Source: Zwartia panacis | Lineage (GTDB): Bacteria > Pseudomonadota > Gammaproteobacteria > Burkholderiales > Burkholderiaceae_B | NCBI RefSeq assembly: GCF_030410395.1 | Contig: NZ_JAUHHF010000001.1 | Span: forward strand, 124,001-188,000 | DNA length: 64,000 nucleotides | Direction: 5' to 3' | Shown: in pieces, positions 36,542 through 48,314 of the stretch | Layout: every line of letters starts with the position of its first letter | Position numbering within the stretch: position 1 is the stretch's first letter | Made by a program: the position numbers and the translations under genes | The notes under the pieces: model-generated | Databases searched by the model: none | The model's input: the letters and a program-made list of their open reading frames with translations, nothing else | Told to the model about the DNA's origin: nothing

Positions 36542-37719
36542 TTGAGAGTGAGTTCGAAGAGCGCAAAGTATTACGTCTGTTGGTATGGACGTCAGCGCTT
36601 GTACTTGTTTTAGCGCTGATCTGGGCCTCTGTTTTTGATTTAGACGAAATCACACGAGGTCAAGGACGCGTCATACCTGCGAGTCGAGAGCAGATTGTGC
36701 AAAGCTTAGATTCAGGTATCTTGTCAGAATTGCTTGTACGTGAAGGAGACTTAGTTCAAAAAGATCAGACCCTGTTACGTATAGATGATATTCGGTCCGG
36801 ATCGCTGTACCGTGAGACTCGTGAAAAAATGTTGTCATTGCTTGCCCAGGCATCCCGATTGCGTGCAGAGGCCTATAGCAATAATCTTGTATTTCCAAGC
36901 GAACTTGATGCACAGCCAGTACTGAGAGAGCGTGAGCACAAAGTTTTTGAGGCTAGAAAAAATGCACTTGAACAACAACTCTCTGCTCTAAGTAAATCGC
37001 TCGTTGCAATTAGCCGAGAGTTAGCATTAACGGCGCCGATGGTTAAAAAGGGGGTAGTTTCGGAGGTGGAGCTTCTTCGCCTTCAACGCCAGCAAGCGGA
37101 GTTGGAAGGACAAATTGCTGAGCGCACTAACCGCCACTTAACCGAATCAAGTAACGAACTTAGTCGTGTAGAGTCAGATTTGGCTCAAACGCGCGAATTA
37201 GTGCTTGCTCGAGAAGATGCTTTTAAGCGAACAGTCATACGCTCACCGATGAAGGGTATCGTAAAAAAAATTCAAACGACAACAATCGGCGCAGTGATAC
37301 AAGCAGGACAAAATATTCTTGAAATTATCCCGACACATGACGAAATGCTAGTTGAAGCTTATGTTAAACCATCAGAGATTGCGTTTTTAGAGATTGGTCA
37401 ATCCGCAGTAATAAAACTATCAGCTTACGATTTTAATAAATACGGCGGTCTAAGGGGTGAGTTGATAAACTTTAGTCCTGATACGCTGCGCGACGAAAGC
37501 GGTAGTCGTAAATCGAGTGGAAGTCCTGCTGATCTGGAAGAGGGTTACTACCGTTTGTTCATACGCATTCTTAATCCAAACGTGATGAGACACGGTGTTT
37601 CTTTGCATCCTAAGCCAGGTATGACTGTAACTGTCGAAATTTTAACGGGTAGAAAGACTGTGATTGAATATCTTTTCAGACCGTTACAGGCCGTGACTCA
37701 GGCACTTCGTGAACGATAG
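36538..37719 (+). CDS. HlyD-family membrane fusion protein of the type I secretion system
   Basis: Periplasmic adaptor of 393 residues that bridges the ABC exporter and the TolC-like channel. One membrane anchor (LLVWTSALVLVLALIWASVF, about 14-33) is followed by a split biotinyl-lipoyl half (GRVIPASREQIVQSLDSGILSEL), long coiled-coil hairpin helices (about 85-230), the second lipoyl half (SPMKGIVKKIQTTTIGAVI) and a beta-barrel with KPGMTVTVEIL near the end. It overlaps the ABC gene by four bases and completes the exporter. Confidence 0.92.
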   Translation: MIESEFEERKVLRLLVWTSALVLVLALIWASVFDLDEITRGQGRVIPASREQIVQSLDSGILSELLVREGDLVQKDQTLLRIDDIRSGSLYRETREKMLSLLAQASRLRAEAYSNNLVFPSELDAQPVLREREHKVFEARKNALEQQLSALSKSLVAISRELALTAPMVKKGVVSEVELLRLQRQQAELEGQIAERTNRHLTESSNELSRVESDLAQTRELVLAREDAFKRTVIRSPMKGIVKKIQTTTIGAVIQAGQNILEIIPTHDEMLVEAYVKPSEIAFLEIGQSAVIKLSAYDFNKYGGLRGELINFSPDTLRDESGSRKSSGSPADLEEGYYRLFIRILNPNVMRHGVSLHPKPGMTVTVEILTGRKTVIEYLFRPLQAVTQALRER

Positions 37720-38264
37720 CTTGGATCTTTTGATTTAAATAGAATTGAAATCACTTGCATCATTAATAGTTTCAAACACTAGTGGGTCTTTGGAAAACGA
37801 TTCCAGACGCGAGACAAGGTCTGATACATTAGCTTTGAGTATGTTGAGATTTTTTTACAGCCTAAAAAGGCAGTATTTAACTCTCGGATATTTCCCTCTA
37901 AACAATTTATCTGCATGGCTGGCTTAGTCAACAATCAGGGGAAAGATTCGACGCATGAAAATTACCTTAACGTTGACAAAAAACAGAGGGAACCTAAAAG
38001 TACTTTAAAAGGTTGGTTTTATAGTACCAAACTATATTCCAAATTAATGTAAATTTAAAAAATTGTTTTTTATCATTGGGTTATAAGTATTTTGTAGGAC
38101 TGCGCCTACGCCAGATCTGTTTTTGCAAATTAAGCACCTTCGGGTGCTTTTTTGTTTGTCCATAAATTCCCTAAGCCAATCCGATGACGCATCCTTGATT
38201 CGCTGTGTGTCTAAGACCAAGCCTCATATAATTCTCAAATTGGTATTCAACAGAGAGTATAAAA
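37720..38264. other. Intergenic region after the secretion operon with hairpins and a possible small RNA
   Basis: About 545 bases. A short open frame at 37745-37927 lacks a ribosome site. TTGACA at 37973-37978, with TAAAAG 16 bases later, could be a promoter. A stem GTAGG/CCTAC is at 38094-38109 and a strong terminator at 38132-38153. A transcript of about 145 bases between promoter and terminator would be non-coding. No other gene is seen. Confidence 0.35.
38132..38153 (+). terminator. Intrinsic terminator, AAGCACC family copy 1
   Basis: AAGCACC (38132-38138), loop TTCG, GGTGCTT (38143-38149), then a T-run on the + strand. A UUCG tetraloop makes it very stable. It closes transcription coming from the secretion operon or from the possible small RNA. 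Near-identical copies occur at 39151 and 41679. Confidence 0.9.
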
Positions 38265-39080
38265 ATGCGTCGCGTTTTCTTATCCATTATCATCCTCGCC
38301 CTGTCCTGTATTACTTCGGGCGCGGCAGCTCAACAGATAAACGAGCAGTGGCTCGGTTTCTGGGACTCCGCTGACGGCCAACTCATCGTCACCTCCAAAA
38401 ATATTGTTGATGCCGGCAAAATCTGTAGATGGGTGGGCAAGATACCCGCTGGACAACATACAGGTTGTATCGCATTTTATGGAGGCACCACGACTAAAAA
38501 GAACATGCTCGCAACACTTCAAAACATGCGTGAAGCTCTTCGAGACAACGTTCAAAACATGGACGCCCAGTATCTGGCAGGAGAAAAGAAACTGGTGGAT
38601 ACGTTGGAGACTAACCTCCAATCACTCAGCGACAGTACCTTTAGAATCGTGGACACCTCGGATGCTGATTATCAAGGTTCGGGTGATTGCGGCAACTATT
38701 ACATTATGGATCAAGGTGTTGCTTACTCAGTTCGTCAATGCGAGTCAGCCGGCTTGGGCAGTGCATTGATACTGACGCCTATGCGTAAAGGTCCAGCGAC
38801 AGGACCCATCACAGCGCTTGATGGAAACTGGGTCAGTACAAAATGGAAATACGGCTACACACTGAACAACGGACTTGGCACAGCAACTGCTACGAACAGC
38901 GCAAAGTTTAAAGTAGGTGATGAAATCATCATTCTTCGCGCCACAGGAAAAAACACCTTTGAAGGCGAGCAGGTCTATCAGGATGGAAAATTCTATTCTG
39001 TAAGTGCTGTCTTGCTGCCTGATGGGCGCCTGCAGTTTAAAGGCGATAAAAATATTACTTGGATCATGGAACGTAAATAA
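38265..39080 (+). CDS. Secreted protein of unknown function
   Basis: The 271-residue product has a clear signal peptide (hydrophobic core FLSIIILALSCI, cleavage near TSGAAAQQ). The mature part opens with EQWLGFWDSADGQLIV, has four Cys at about 54, 68, 142 and 154 that could form disulfides, and a C-terminal beta-rich region with LDGNWVSTKWKYG and LPDGRLQFKGDKNITWIM, which resembles a small lipocalin-like or lysozyme-inhibitor-like barrel without matching a family I can name. It stands alone between two copies of the same terminator. Confidence 0.6.
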   Translation: MRRVFLSIIILALSCITSGAAAQQINEQWLGFWDSADGQLIVTSKNIVDAGKICRWVGKIPAGQHTGCIAFYGGTTTKKNMLATLQNMREALRDNVQNMDAQYLAGEKKLVDTLETNLQSLSDSTFRIVDTSDADYQGSGDCGNYYIMDQGVAYSVRQCESAGLGSALILTPMRKGPATGPITALDGNWVSTKWKYGYTLNNGLGTATATNSAKFKVGDEIIILRATGKNTFEGEQVYQDGKFYSVSAVLLPDGRLQFKGDKNITWIMERK

Positions 39081-39150
39081 AATTAAAAGTTTCACTGGCG
39101 TTCTCTAAGGCTCTAAGGTTTCTACGCCTGAGCCTTTTAGAGCGCATATC

Positions 39151-39172
39151 AAGCACCTACGGGTGCTTTTTT
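39151..39172 (+). terminator. Intrinsic terminator, AAGCACC family copy 2
   Basis: AAGCACC (39151-39157), loop TACG, GGTGCTT (39162-39168), then T residues on the + strand. It lies 70 bases after the secreted-protein gene. On the minus strand no T-run follows, so it does not obviously serve the convergent aminotransferase gene. Confidence 0.88.
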
Positions 39173-39233
39173 GTTTTCATGTGTAAATCTTTATTTTATG
39201 CAACGGAAGAATGTACTGACAGATCTGGCTCAT

Positions 39234-40436
39234 TCAACTCAACGCTTCACACGCCAAACGTAATCTGCGGCAGCCTTCTTTAAGTTCAGACATGGAGGTT
39301 GCGAACGAGATACGAAAAAACGGGGAGACTCCATACGCGTCGCCTTGTATGACCGCGAGATTTTGTTGTTCGAGCAGGTATAAAACAAACTCTTCATCGC
39401 TTTTTAGGATCTTGCCTTGGGGAGTCTTTTTTCCAATGACGCCTGCACAAGACGGAAACGCGTAGAACGCACCCTCCGGGAGGTGGCAACTCAAGCCTGG
39501 TATGGTGTTGAGCTCACCCACGACCAGATCCCGTCTTTCTTGAAAGATTCTTGTGCGCTCTTCAATAAAGTCCTGAGGGCCGTTGAGGGCCGCTGTCGCG
39601 GCAGCTTGGCTGATCGACGATGCGTTGGATGTGCTTTGCGACTGAAGTTTTGTCATGGCTTTGACGAGTGCGGCGGGTGCGCCTCCGTAACCAATGCGCC
39701 AGCCGGTCATCGAATAGGCTTTGGATACGCCATTGATGGTGAGGGTTCTGTCTTTCAGTGCAGGTTCGATTTGAGCGATGGTTGAAAACTGACGACCGTC
39801 ATACAAAATATGTTCGTAAATGTCGTCGGTCATGATCCAGACGTGGGGGTGACGAAGCAAAACATCAGCCAGCGCCCTGAGCTCTGCGGCAGTATACGCA
39901 GCGCCGCTCGGATTGTTAGGGGCATTGAGTATGAGCCACCGCGTGCGCGGAGTGATGGCGCACTCGAGGTCTTGGGGGCTGAGCTTGAAACCGTTTTGTG
40001 GTAACCCGGGTACAAAAACAGGTTTGCCTTCGGCTAGTAAGACAATATCGGGGTAGGATACCCAATAAGGTGTGGGCACAATCACTTCAGCGCCCGCCTC
40101 AACGGTACACATGAGTGCATTGAAAATGATTTGTTTGCCTCCTGTTCCGACGATGATTTCATTTTCAAGATAGTCCAAGTCATTGTCACGCTTGAACTTT
40201 TTGATGATGCTGGCCTTGAGCTCTGGTGTACCGCCGACGTCTGTGTATTTGGTCTTGGACGCAGCCATCGCGCTGACCACTGCTTCGCAAACGTGTGCTG
40301 GTGTATCAAAATCGGGCTCACCCGAAGTCAGGCTGATGATGTCACGACCCGCTGCACGTAGTTCGCGCGCACGCTGGCTCGCCATTGAGCTAGGGGAGGG
40401 TTTGATTCGATTCAGACGAGCAGCGATCAGACTCAT
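39234..40436 (-). CDS. Class I aminotransferase (aspartate-type)
   Basis: PLP enzyme of 400 residues; the subgroup 1-gamma pattern suggests aspartate/prephenate aminotransferase. Landmarks are SLTSGEPDFDTP (36-47), NAPNNPSG with Asn175, DDIYEHILYDG, the Schiff-base Lys239 in SKAYSMTGWRIGY, and Arg near FFRISFATS that binds the substrate carboxylate. It converges on the secreted-protein gene and is divergent from the Bug receptor gene with 195 bases between. Exact substrate is not resolved. Confidence 0.9.
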   Translation of the reverse strand: MSLIAARLNRIKPSPSSMASQRARELRAAGRDIISLTSGEPDFDTPAHVCEAVVSAMAASKTKYTDVGGTPELKASIIKKFKRDNDLDYLENEIIVGTGGKQIIFNALMCTVEAGAEVIVPTPYWVSYPDIVLLAEGKPVFVPGLPQNGFKLSPQDLECAITPRTRWLILNAPNNPSGAAYTAAELRALADVLLRHPHVWIMTDDIYEHILYDGRQFSTIAQIEPALKDRTLTINGVSKAYSMTGWRIGYGGAPAALVKAMTKLQSQSTSNASSISQAAATAALNGPQDFIEERTRIFQERRDLVVGELNTIPGLSCHLPEGAFYAFPSCAGVIGKKTPQGKILKSDEEFVLYLLEQQNLAVIQGDAYGVSPFFRISFATSMSELKEGCRRLRLACEALS

Positions 40437-40631
40437 TGGTTAACCTTATCAAGCGTTGAGTACACTGTAATTGAAGCTGTTATTGTGAAGCTGAAATTTT
40501 TTTCTAAAGCGCGTTCTACATCACAAGCAAGTTTATTTACATATTATTTAAAACAGTCTTGCCTTCATTTGCATACCAGACGTATAGTGATCCGAATATA
40601 AACTAAAAGTACTATAAAAAAGGAGACCTCC

Positions 40632-41594
40632 ATGTCACTTCGGAAAGTTAAAGCTTGTTCCGCTGCAGTCGTATTAAGTGTGTTGTGTGCCCCCAGCTTT
40701 GCTGCCTGGCCTGACGACCAAACAATTGAATTGGTGGTTGGTTTCGCCCCGGGCGGTGGCACGGATCTGATGGCTCGGGCGCTTGTACCTTTCCTTGAAA
40801 AGAAACTGGGGGGTAAAGCCCGAATCGTTGTAGTCAATAAGCCAGGCGCGGGTGGTGAGATTTCAACAACATATTTGGCGCGCGCGAAACCAGACGGCTA
40901 CACAGTTGGCTTTATTAATGTGCCGGGCTTTGTGTTTATTCCGATGTACAAGCAGGCGACATACAAAACGGATGACGTTCGTATCATTGCGCGCGTCGTC
41001 GATGATCCGGCTGTATTGATGGTTCGCGATGATGGAAAATTTAAAACAATTCCTTCGATTATCGAGGCCCTTAAGAAGGATCCTAAATCGTTATCTTTTG
41101 CGACAAGCGGACGAGGCACCAGTGGGCATCAGGCTTTACTCAAGATTGAAGCTGCAGCCAAGGTCAAAGGCACAGACATTCCGTTTAAAGGAGCGGGTGA
41201 GTTTAAGAGCGCTCTGATCGGCGGGCACGTGGATTTCGCTTTTGCGAGTGTGGGAGAATATCTCGCAGGTTATGGCAACATGAAAAACATCATACCTGTT
41301 GCGGTGATGAATCCATCAAAGGTGTCAGCTATACCTAATGTGCCATCTGTGTACGAGTACGGCTACAAAATTCGAGTGACCTCGGAACGGGCGATTGCAG
41401 GGCCTAAAGCATTGCCAGACGATATTGCTAATCGCTTTCAGCAAGCGATTAAAGATACGATTGCTGATCCTGCATTCGTGGCGACTGTGAAAAATGATGC
41501 GGCCGTGCTTGCGTATATGCCTGGAGCGGAGTTTACCAAGTCGCTTGAGTTGATACGCGAAGAACTCAAACCGCTTGTTGCTGCAATGCAATAA
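40632..41594 (+). CDS. Bug-family tripartite tricarboxylate transporter receptor (TctC type)
   Basis: Periplasmic solute-binding protein of 320 residues. Signal peptide ends near APSFAAWPDD (about 26). The family blocks VVGFAPGGGTDLMARAL, VVNKPGAGGEISTTYLARAKPDGYT and FATSGRGTSGHQALLKIEA are present; these form the carboxylate-binding loops. An AAGGAG site with eight-base spacing precedes the ATG. No TctA/TctB membrane genes are nearby, which is usual for the expanded Bug families of Alcaligenaceae. Ligand is unknown. Confidence 0.9.
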   Translation: MSLRKVKACSAAVVLSVLCAPSFAAWPDDQTIELVVGFAPGGGTDLMARALVPFLEKKLGGKARIVVVNKPGAGGEISTTYLARAKPDGYTVGFINVPGFVFIPMYKQATYKTDDVRIIARVVDDPAVLMVRDDGKFKTIPSIIEALKKDPKSLSFATSGRGTSGHQALLKIEAAAKVKGTDIPFKGAGEFKSALIGGHVDFAFASVGEYLAGYGNMKNIIPVAVMNPSKVSAIPNVPSVYEYGYKIRVTSERAIAGPKALPDDIANRFQQAIKDTIADPAFVATVKNDAAVLAYMPGAEFTKSLELIREELKPLVAAMQ

Positions 41595-41678
41595 GTAGTT
41601 TGAGATGATGTCCTCAATTTCTTAGAGAGACTTTCAAGCAAAGACAGCGCTTGCTCGGCTCATGATTAAGGATAAATT

Positions 41679-41700
41679 AAGCACCCTCGGGTGCTTTTTT
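41679..41700 (+). terminator. Intrinsic terminator, AAGCACC family copy 3
   Basis: AAGCACC (41679-41685), loop CTCG, GGTGCTT (41690-41696), then T residues on the + strand, 85 bases after the Bug receptor gene. Same stem as the copies at 38132 and 39151, with only the tetraloop changed. Confidence 0.88.
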
Positions 41701-41818
41701 ATTGCCAGTATTTGAGAGCAACTTTCACACTCTAGTTTGTAAAATCCACCAGTTTTTTTTAGTGAGATAACGTGTGTACATGTTCATCTTGCTTGTTCAA
41801 AGCATCTAGAGCTGTAAC

Positions 41819-44899
<3,081 letters not shown>

Positions 44900-45064
44900 G
44901 ACCCAAATCCCAGTTTTTAAAAGGATTTTGATTCGGCAGGCGCCAGATCAGTTATTCTTGGAGATACGCAGCAAATCAGACTGCACCAGCGCTCAACATT
45001 TTCTTCAGGTGCTTTCAGCTCGACGGCTGTTATCACTGATGTGCGCATTCCTCAAGGAGTCATC

Positions 45065-46294
45065 ATGACAAATTCAATCAAAATTACACGCCGGAATCTG
45101 CTAGGTGCGACCGCCGGTTTGATTGCCGCGGCTGGACTTAAACCATCAGCTGCCTCTGCACAGCAGGCTGCTGCCACTGCAGCGGCCCCTGCCGCTTCCA
45201 AGGCAAAACCACTACCCAGCTATGTCAGCTGGAAACATGCTGACAGCATGATTGTTCATACTCCGACGACCATTGAAACAAAGCGTTCCGCTATCGGTTC
45301 AAGCATCATCACACCGACCGATCGCCTGTTTATCCGTAATAACCTGCCAGCACCTTCGGAGGCGGATATCGGGGATGTGAATGCTTGGAAAATCAATTTC
45401 GAAGGCGTTGGAAAGCCGCAGACTCTTTCTGTGACTGATCTCAAACAGATCGGACTCGAAACAATGGCGACTGTGCTGCAATGTTCAGGTAATGGTCGCG
45501 GCTTGTTTCCTGGTAAACCAAGCGGTACTAGATGGCAGACGGGTGCAGCGGGTTGTGTGATGTGGACGGGGGTCCCAGTTCGCGACGTCATTCAAGCTTT
45601 AGGCGGAGTATCCGCAGGAATGGTCTATATGACGGGCACCGGAGGCGAGAAGCTTCCCGAGGGCATTGATCCTAGTGCGGTCATTGTCGAGCGTTCTGTG
45701 CCTGTTGCAGCGATGCAAGACGCGATGCTGGCCTGGGAAATGAACGGCGAACCAATGCCGTTGGCGCATGGTGGTCCTCTGCGTTTGATTGTTCCTGGCT
45801 ACAGTGGTGTAAACAATATTAAATACATCAAGCGTTTGGCTTTTACCAAAGAGCAGACACAGGCGGCTATCCAAAAGACTGGATACCGGATGTCACCTGT
45901 CGGTCAAAAGGGCGATCCAAGTCAACCCGCTGTTTGGACGATGGATGCTAAGTCTTGGGTGACATCGCCTTCGCCTGACAGTGGTCCCGTCAAAGCGGGT
46001 GTTGTCCAAATTACCGGTGTTGCGATGGGTGGACTCGAGGATGTCGCCAAGGTAGATGTCTCGCTTGATGGTGGTAAGACATGGCAGGCCGCTCGGCTAG
46101 TTGGTCCAGATTTGGGTAAGTACGCATGGCGTCAATTTGTTCTCGCCACAAACTTGAAGCCCGGACAGTACGATGTTTCTTGCCGTGTCACGACCAAGTC
46201 TGGCGTTGAGCAGGTTGCTCAATCCACAGAGAACGCCGCAGGGTATTTGAATAGTGGCTGGATCGCACACACTGTAAAAATTGATGTGGCCTAA
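45065..46294 (+). CDS. Sulfite oxidase-family molybdopterin enzyme (SorA-like), Tat exported
   Basis: Periplasmic molybdoenzyme of 409 residues that probably oxidises sulfite to sulfate. The Tat signal has the twin Arg at 9-10 (TRRNLLGATAG) and an Ala-rich c-region. The Moco ligand is Cys140 in VLQCSGNGRG. HGGPLRLIVPGYSGVNNIKYIKRL and a C-terminal immunoglobulin-like dimer domain (VDVSLDGGKTWQAARL) follow. The start at 45065 has AAGGAG at 45054-45059; an upstream GTG is rejected. A cytochrome c gene follows by about 40 bases, as in SorAB sulfite dehydrogenase. Confidence 0.87.
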   Translation: MTNSIKITRRNLLGATAGLIAAAGLKPSAASAQQAAATAAAPAASKAKPLPSYVSWKHADSMIVHTPTTIETKRSAIGSSIITPTDRLFIRNNLPAPSEADIGDVNAWKINFEGVGKPQTLSVTDLKQIGLETMATVLQCSGNGRGLFPGKPSGTRWQTGAAGCVMWTGVPVRDVIQALGGVSAGMVYMTGTGGEKLPEGIDPSAVIVERSVPVAAMQDAMLAWEMNGEPMPLAHGGPLRLIVPGYSGVNNIKYIKRLAFTKEQTQAAIQKTGYRMSPVGQKGDPSQPAVWTMDAKSWVTSPSPDSGPVKAGVVQITGVAMGGLEDVAKVDVSLDGGKTWQAARLVGPDLGKYAWRQFVLATNLKPGQYDVSCRVTTKSGVEQVAQSTENAAGYLNSGWIAHTVKIDVA

Positions 46295-46335
46295 ACTCAG
46301 ATTGACAACATTTTTACGAGAGTCATTTGATTTCA

Positions 46336-46683
46336 ATGTTAAAAAAAACCTTCATTCATTTCGCTGAGGTGACCAGAGCGGTTGCTTGTGTATCCGCGCT
46401 TGTGTTTGTTTCGGGGTTGGCTTCTGTTGCCTCGGCAAATGATGAAGTCGGCAAGCAGTTGTTCTTAAAAGGTGCAACTCCTGCTTGTGCGATATGTCAC
46501 ACTCTTGATGCAGCCGGGGCTGCGGGCGCGGTCGGTCCCTCACTGACGGAGCTGCAGCCCGATGCAGCTCGTGTCCTGAACGCTCTCAAGAACGGTATTG
46601 GTCAAATGCCTGCCTATACCAGCTTGACTCCGGAGCAGATGCAAATTCTCTCTGAATACGTCGCAAAAGCAAGTCGCGAGTAA
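46336..46683 (+). CDS. Periplasmic c-type cytochrome (SorB-like)
   Basis: Small electron acceptor, 115 residues. A signal peptide (VACVSALVFVSGLASVASA) leads to a single haem c motif CAICH (Cys51, Cys54, His55), with the likely sixth ligand Met in GIGQMPAYTSL. Downstream of the molybdoenzyme, it probably takes electrons from sulfite to the respiratory chain. A TTG at 46327 in the same frame has GAGAG four bases before it and may be the true start. Confidence 0.87.
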   Translation: MLKKTFIHFAEVTRAVACVSALVFVSGLASVASANDEVGKQLFLKGATPACAICHTLDAAGAAGAVGPSLTELQPDAARVLNALKNGIGQMPAYTSLTPEQMQILSEYVAKASRE

Positions 46684-46707
46684 AACCGAATCAGTCGCGA
46701 TCGACTC

Positions 46708-47880
46708 ATGTTTCCGGTTTTTCCGCTCATCGCCACACTCGCAACGCAAAGTCTGGCGACGATGGCGGCTTACTCGTTTCCAGTTGTTGCTCCGGTCATT
46801 GCCAAGGATCTAGAGGTCCCTGGCACGCTTGTGGGTTTCTTTATCTCGACCGTCTATGGTGTCGGCATTATTTCTGCACTGTTGTCGCCGCGCTTTATCC
46901 GGCGTTTTGGTGCGGTCAGAGTGAGCCAACTGGTCTTAATGGCTACGCTCGCCATGCTGCTGTCTTGCGCGGTCGGAAGTGTTCTCTCAGTCGTACTGGG
47001 TGCCGCACTCCTTGGATTAGCCTATGGTGCGACGGCGCCGGCGAGTACGCACCTGCTGGTGCCGCGTACACCCCCACGCATCATGAACTTGGTGCTCTCC
47101 ATTCGACAGATCGGCGTGCCGCTTGGGGGCGTATTGGCAGGTTTGGTGATGGCGCCACTGACTTTGAGTCTGGGTTGGCAAGCTGCCTTGCTGTGGCAGA
47201 CTTTACCTGTGCTTGCCGTGATATTGCTGCTGGAATGTACGCGTCTCGCCTGGGATGCTGATCGGGATCCGAGTCGTCAAATATTCAGTCAAGGACTCTT
47301 CGCACCGGTGCAAATGTTGTTCGACCGTCCTGAGCTTCGTCGTCTAGCTTTTGTGAGCTTTGTTTATAGCGGCTTACAGCTTTGTTTTATCGCTTTTATC
47401 ACGGTGCATTTAACGAGTAAGACGAGATTTGATTTGGTTCAGGCGGGTTGGGCCTTGGCGGTCTATCAGTTGGCTGCGGTCATCAGTCGGCCGATTTGGG
47501 GTTGGTTGGCGGATAAATGGCTCTCCGCACATTCATTATTGGCCTGGCAGGGTTTCATTATGGGTGCAGCCGCTTTGCTAACTGGTCAGTTCGGAATGAA
47601 TTGGGCACCTTGGGTGGTGCTGTCATTGAGCGCGGTTGCGGGCGCCTCGGCGAGTGGGTTCACGGGGCTCGCCTATGCGGAGTGGGCACGTCTTGGGGGG
47701 ACGCAGAGAACGGAGGCGACAGGTTTAGGCTCCGGCCTGATGTTTGCGGGTGTGTTGTTATTACCCTCGCTGTTCTCGGTAATCGTGACTGCATTCGATG
47801 ATTATGCTTTGCCGTATGGATTTGTTGGCGGCTTGGCGGCCCTGTCTGGATTCTTGCTCTTACACCAAAAAAATAGCTGA
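46708..47880 (+). CDS. Major facilitator superfamily transporter
   Basis: Inner-membrane permease of 390 residues with about 12 hydrophobic segments. The loop 2-3 motif appears as SPRFIRRFGAVRVSQL, and RPIWGWLADKW marks the second half. It belongs to the CynX/NimT-like or general MFS group; substrate cannot be read from sequence. It starts 24 bases after the cytochrome gene, so read-through from the sulfite operon is possible, perhaps for a linked anion or sulfonate. Confidence 0.85.
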   Translation: MFPVFPLIATLATQSLATMAAYSFPVVAPVIAKDLEVPGTLVGFFISTVYGVGIISALLSPRFIRRFGAVRVSQLVLMATLAMLLSCAVGSVLSVVLGAALLGLAYGATAPASTHLLVPRTPPRIMNLVLSIRQIGVPLGGVLAGLVMAPLTLSLGWQAALLWQTLPVLAVILLLECTRLAWDADRDPSRQIFSQGLFAPVQMLFDRPELRRLAFVSFVYSGLQLCFIAFITVHLTSKTRFDLVQAGWALAVYQLAAVISRPIWGWLADKWLSAHSLLAWQGFIMGAAALLTGQFGMNWAPWVVLSLSAVAGASASGFTGLAYAEWARLGGTQRTEATGLGSGLMFAGVLLLPSLFSVIVTAFDDYALPYGFVGGLAALSGFLLLHQKNS

Positions 47881-47988
47881 TTCAAATGATCGGTTTATTG
47901 TTCGTGGTGACAGTTTGTTTCATCTCAGTTCTTGTTGCCGAACTCTGGGTTTGAGACAATATTTTGCCTGTATTTTTGGACGAGCAAA

Positions 47989-48186
47989 ATGGAAACCAGA
48001 GTCAGTGATTTAGAAACTTTTGCGGTGGATGCGCGCGATCGACTGGCTCGAATTGAAACGCGTCTGGATACCTTTGCGACCAAGGCAGATTTGCACCGTG
48101 AGCTTCACAGCATGACTTGGCGTTTACTGGGTGGTGCCTCTGCCTTAGTTGGAATTGTCTATTGGATCGCTCGAGTTGTTCATTGA
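47989..48186 (+). CDS. Small coiled-coil membrane protein
   Basis: The 65-residue product starts METRVSDLETFAVDARDRLARIE, a short amphipathic coiled coil, then TFATKADLHRELHSMTWRL and one membrane segment (GGASALVGIVYWIARVV). Coiled coil plus C-terminal anchor resembles phage XhlA-type proteins and many small bacterial membrane proteins. The frame opens at 47932; the ATG at 47989 gives the heptad start. No partner is obvious. Confidence 0.6.
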   Translation: METRVSDLETFAVDARDRLARIETRLDTFATKADLHRELHSMTWRLLGGASALVGIVYWIARVVH

Positions 48187-48314
48187 TTTAGCAATCTTTA
48201 TTATGAAAAAACCGAACATAAGATCATAAAAAGTTCGATTGATACGAAGTTATTTCCCCTTCATGATCCACTCCAATACGTTTGCCGTTCACGGCTGTCT
48301 ACTGGAGTGCTCAA

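Noticed and set aside
37745-37927. 60-codon frame after the secretion operon
   Set aside because: No ribosome site, weak composition and no match to any motif.
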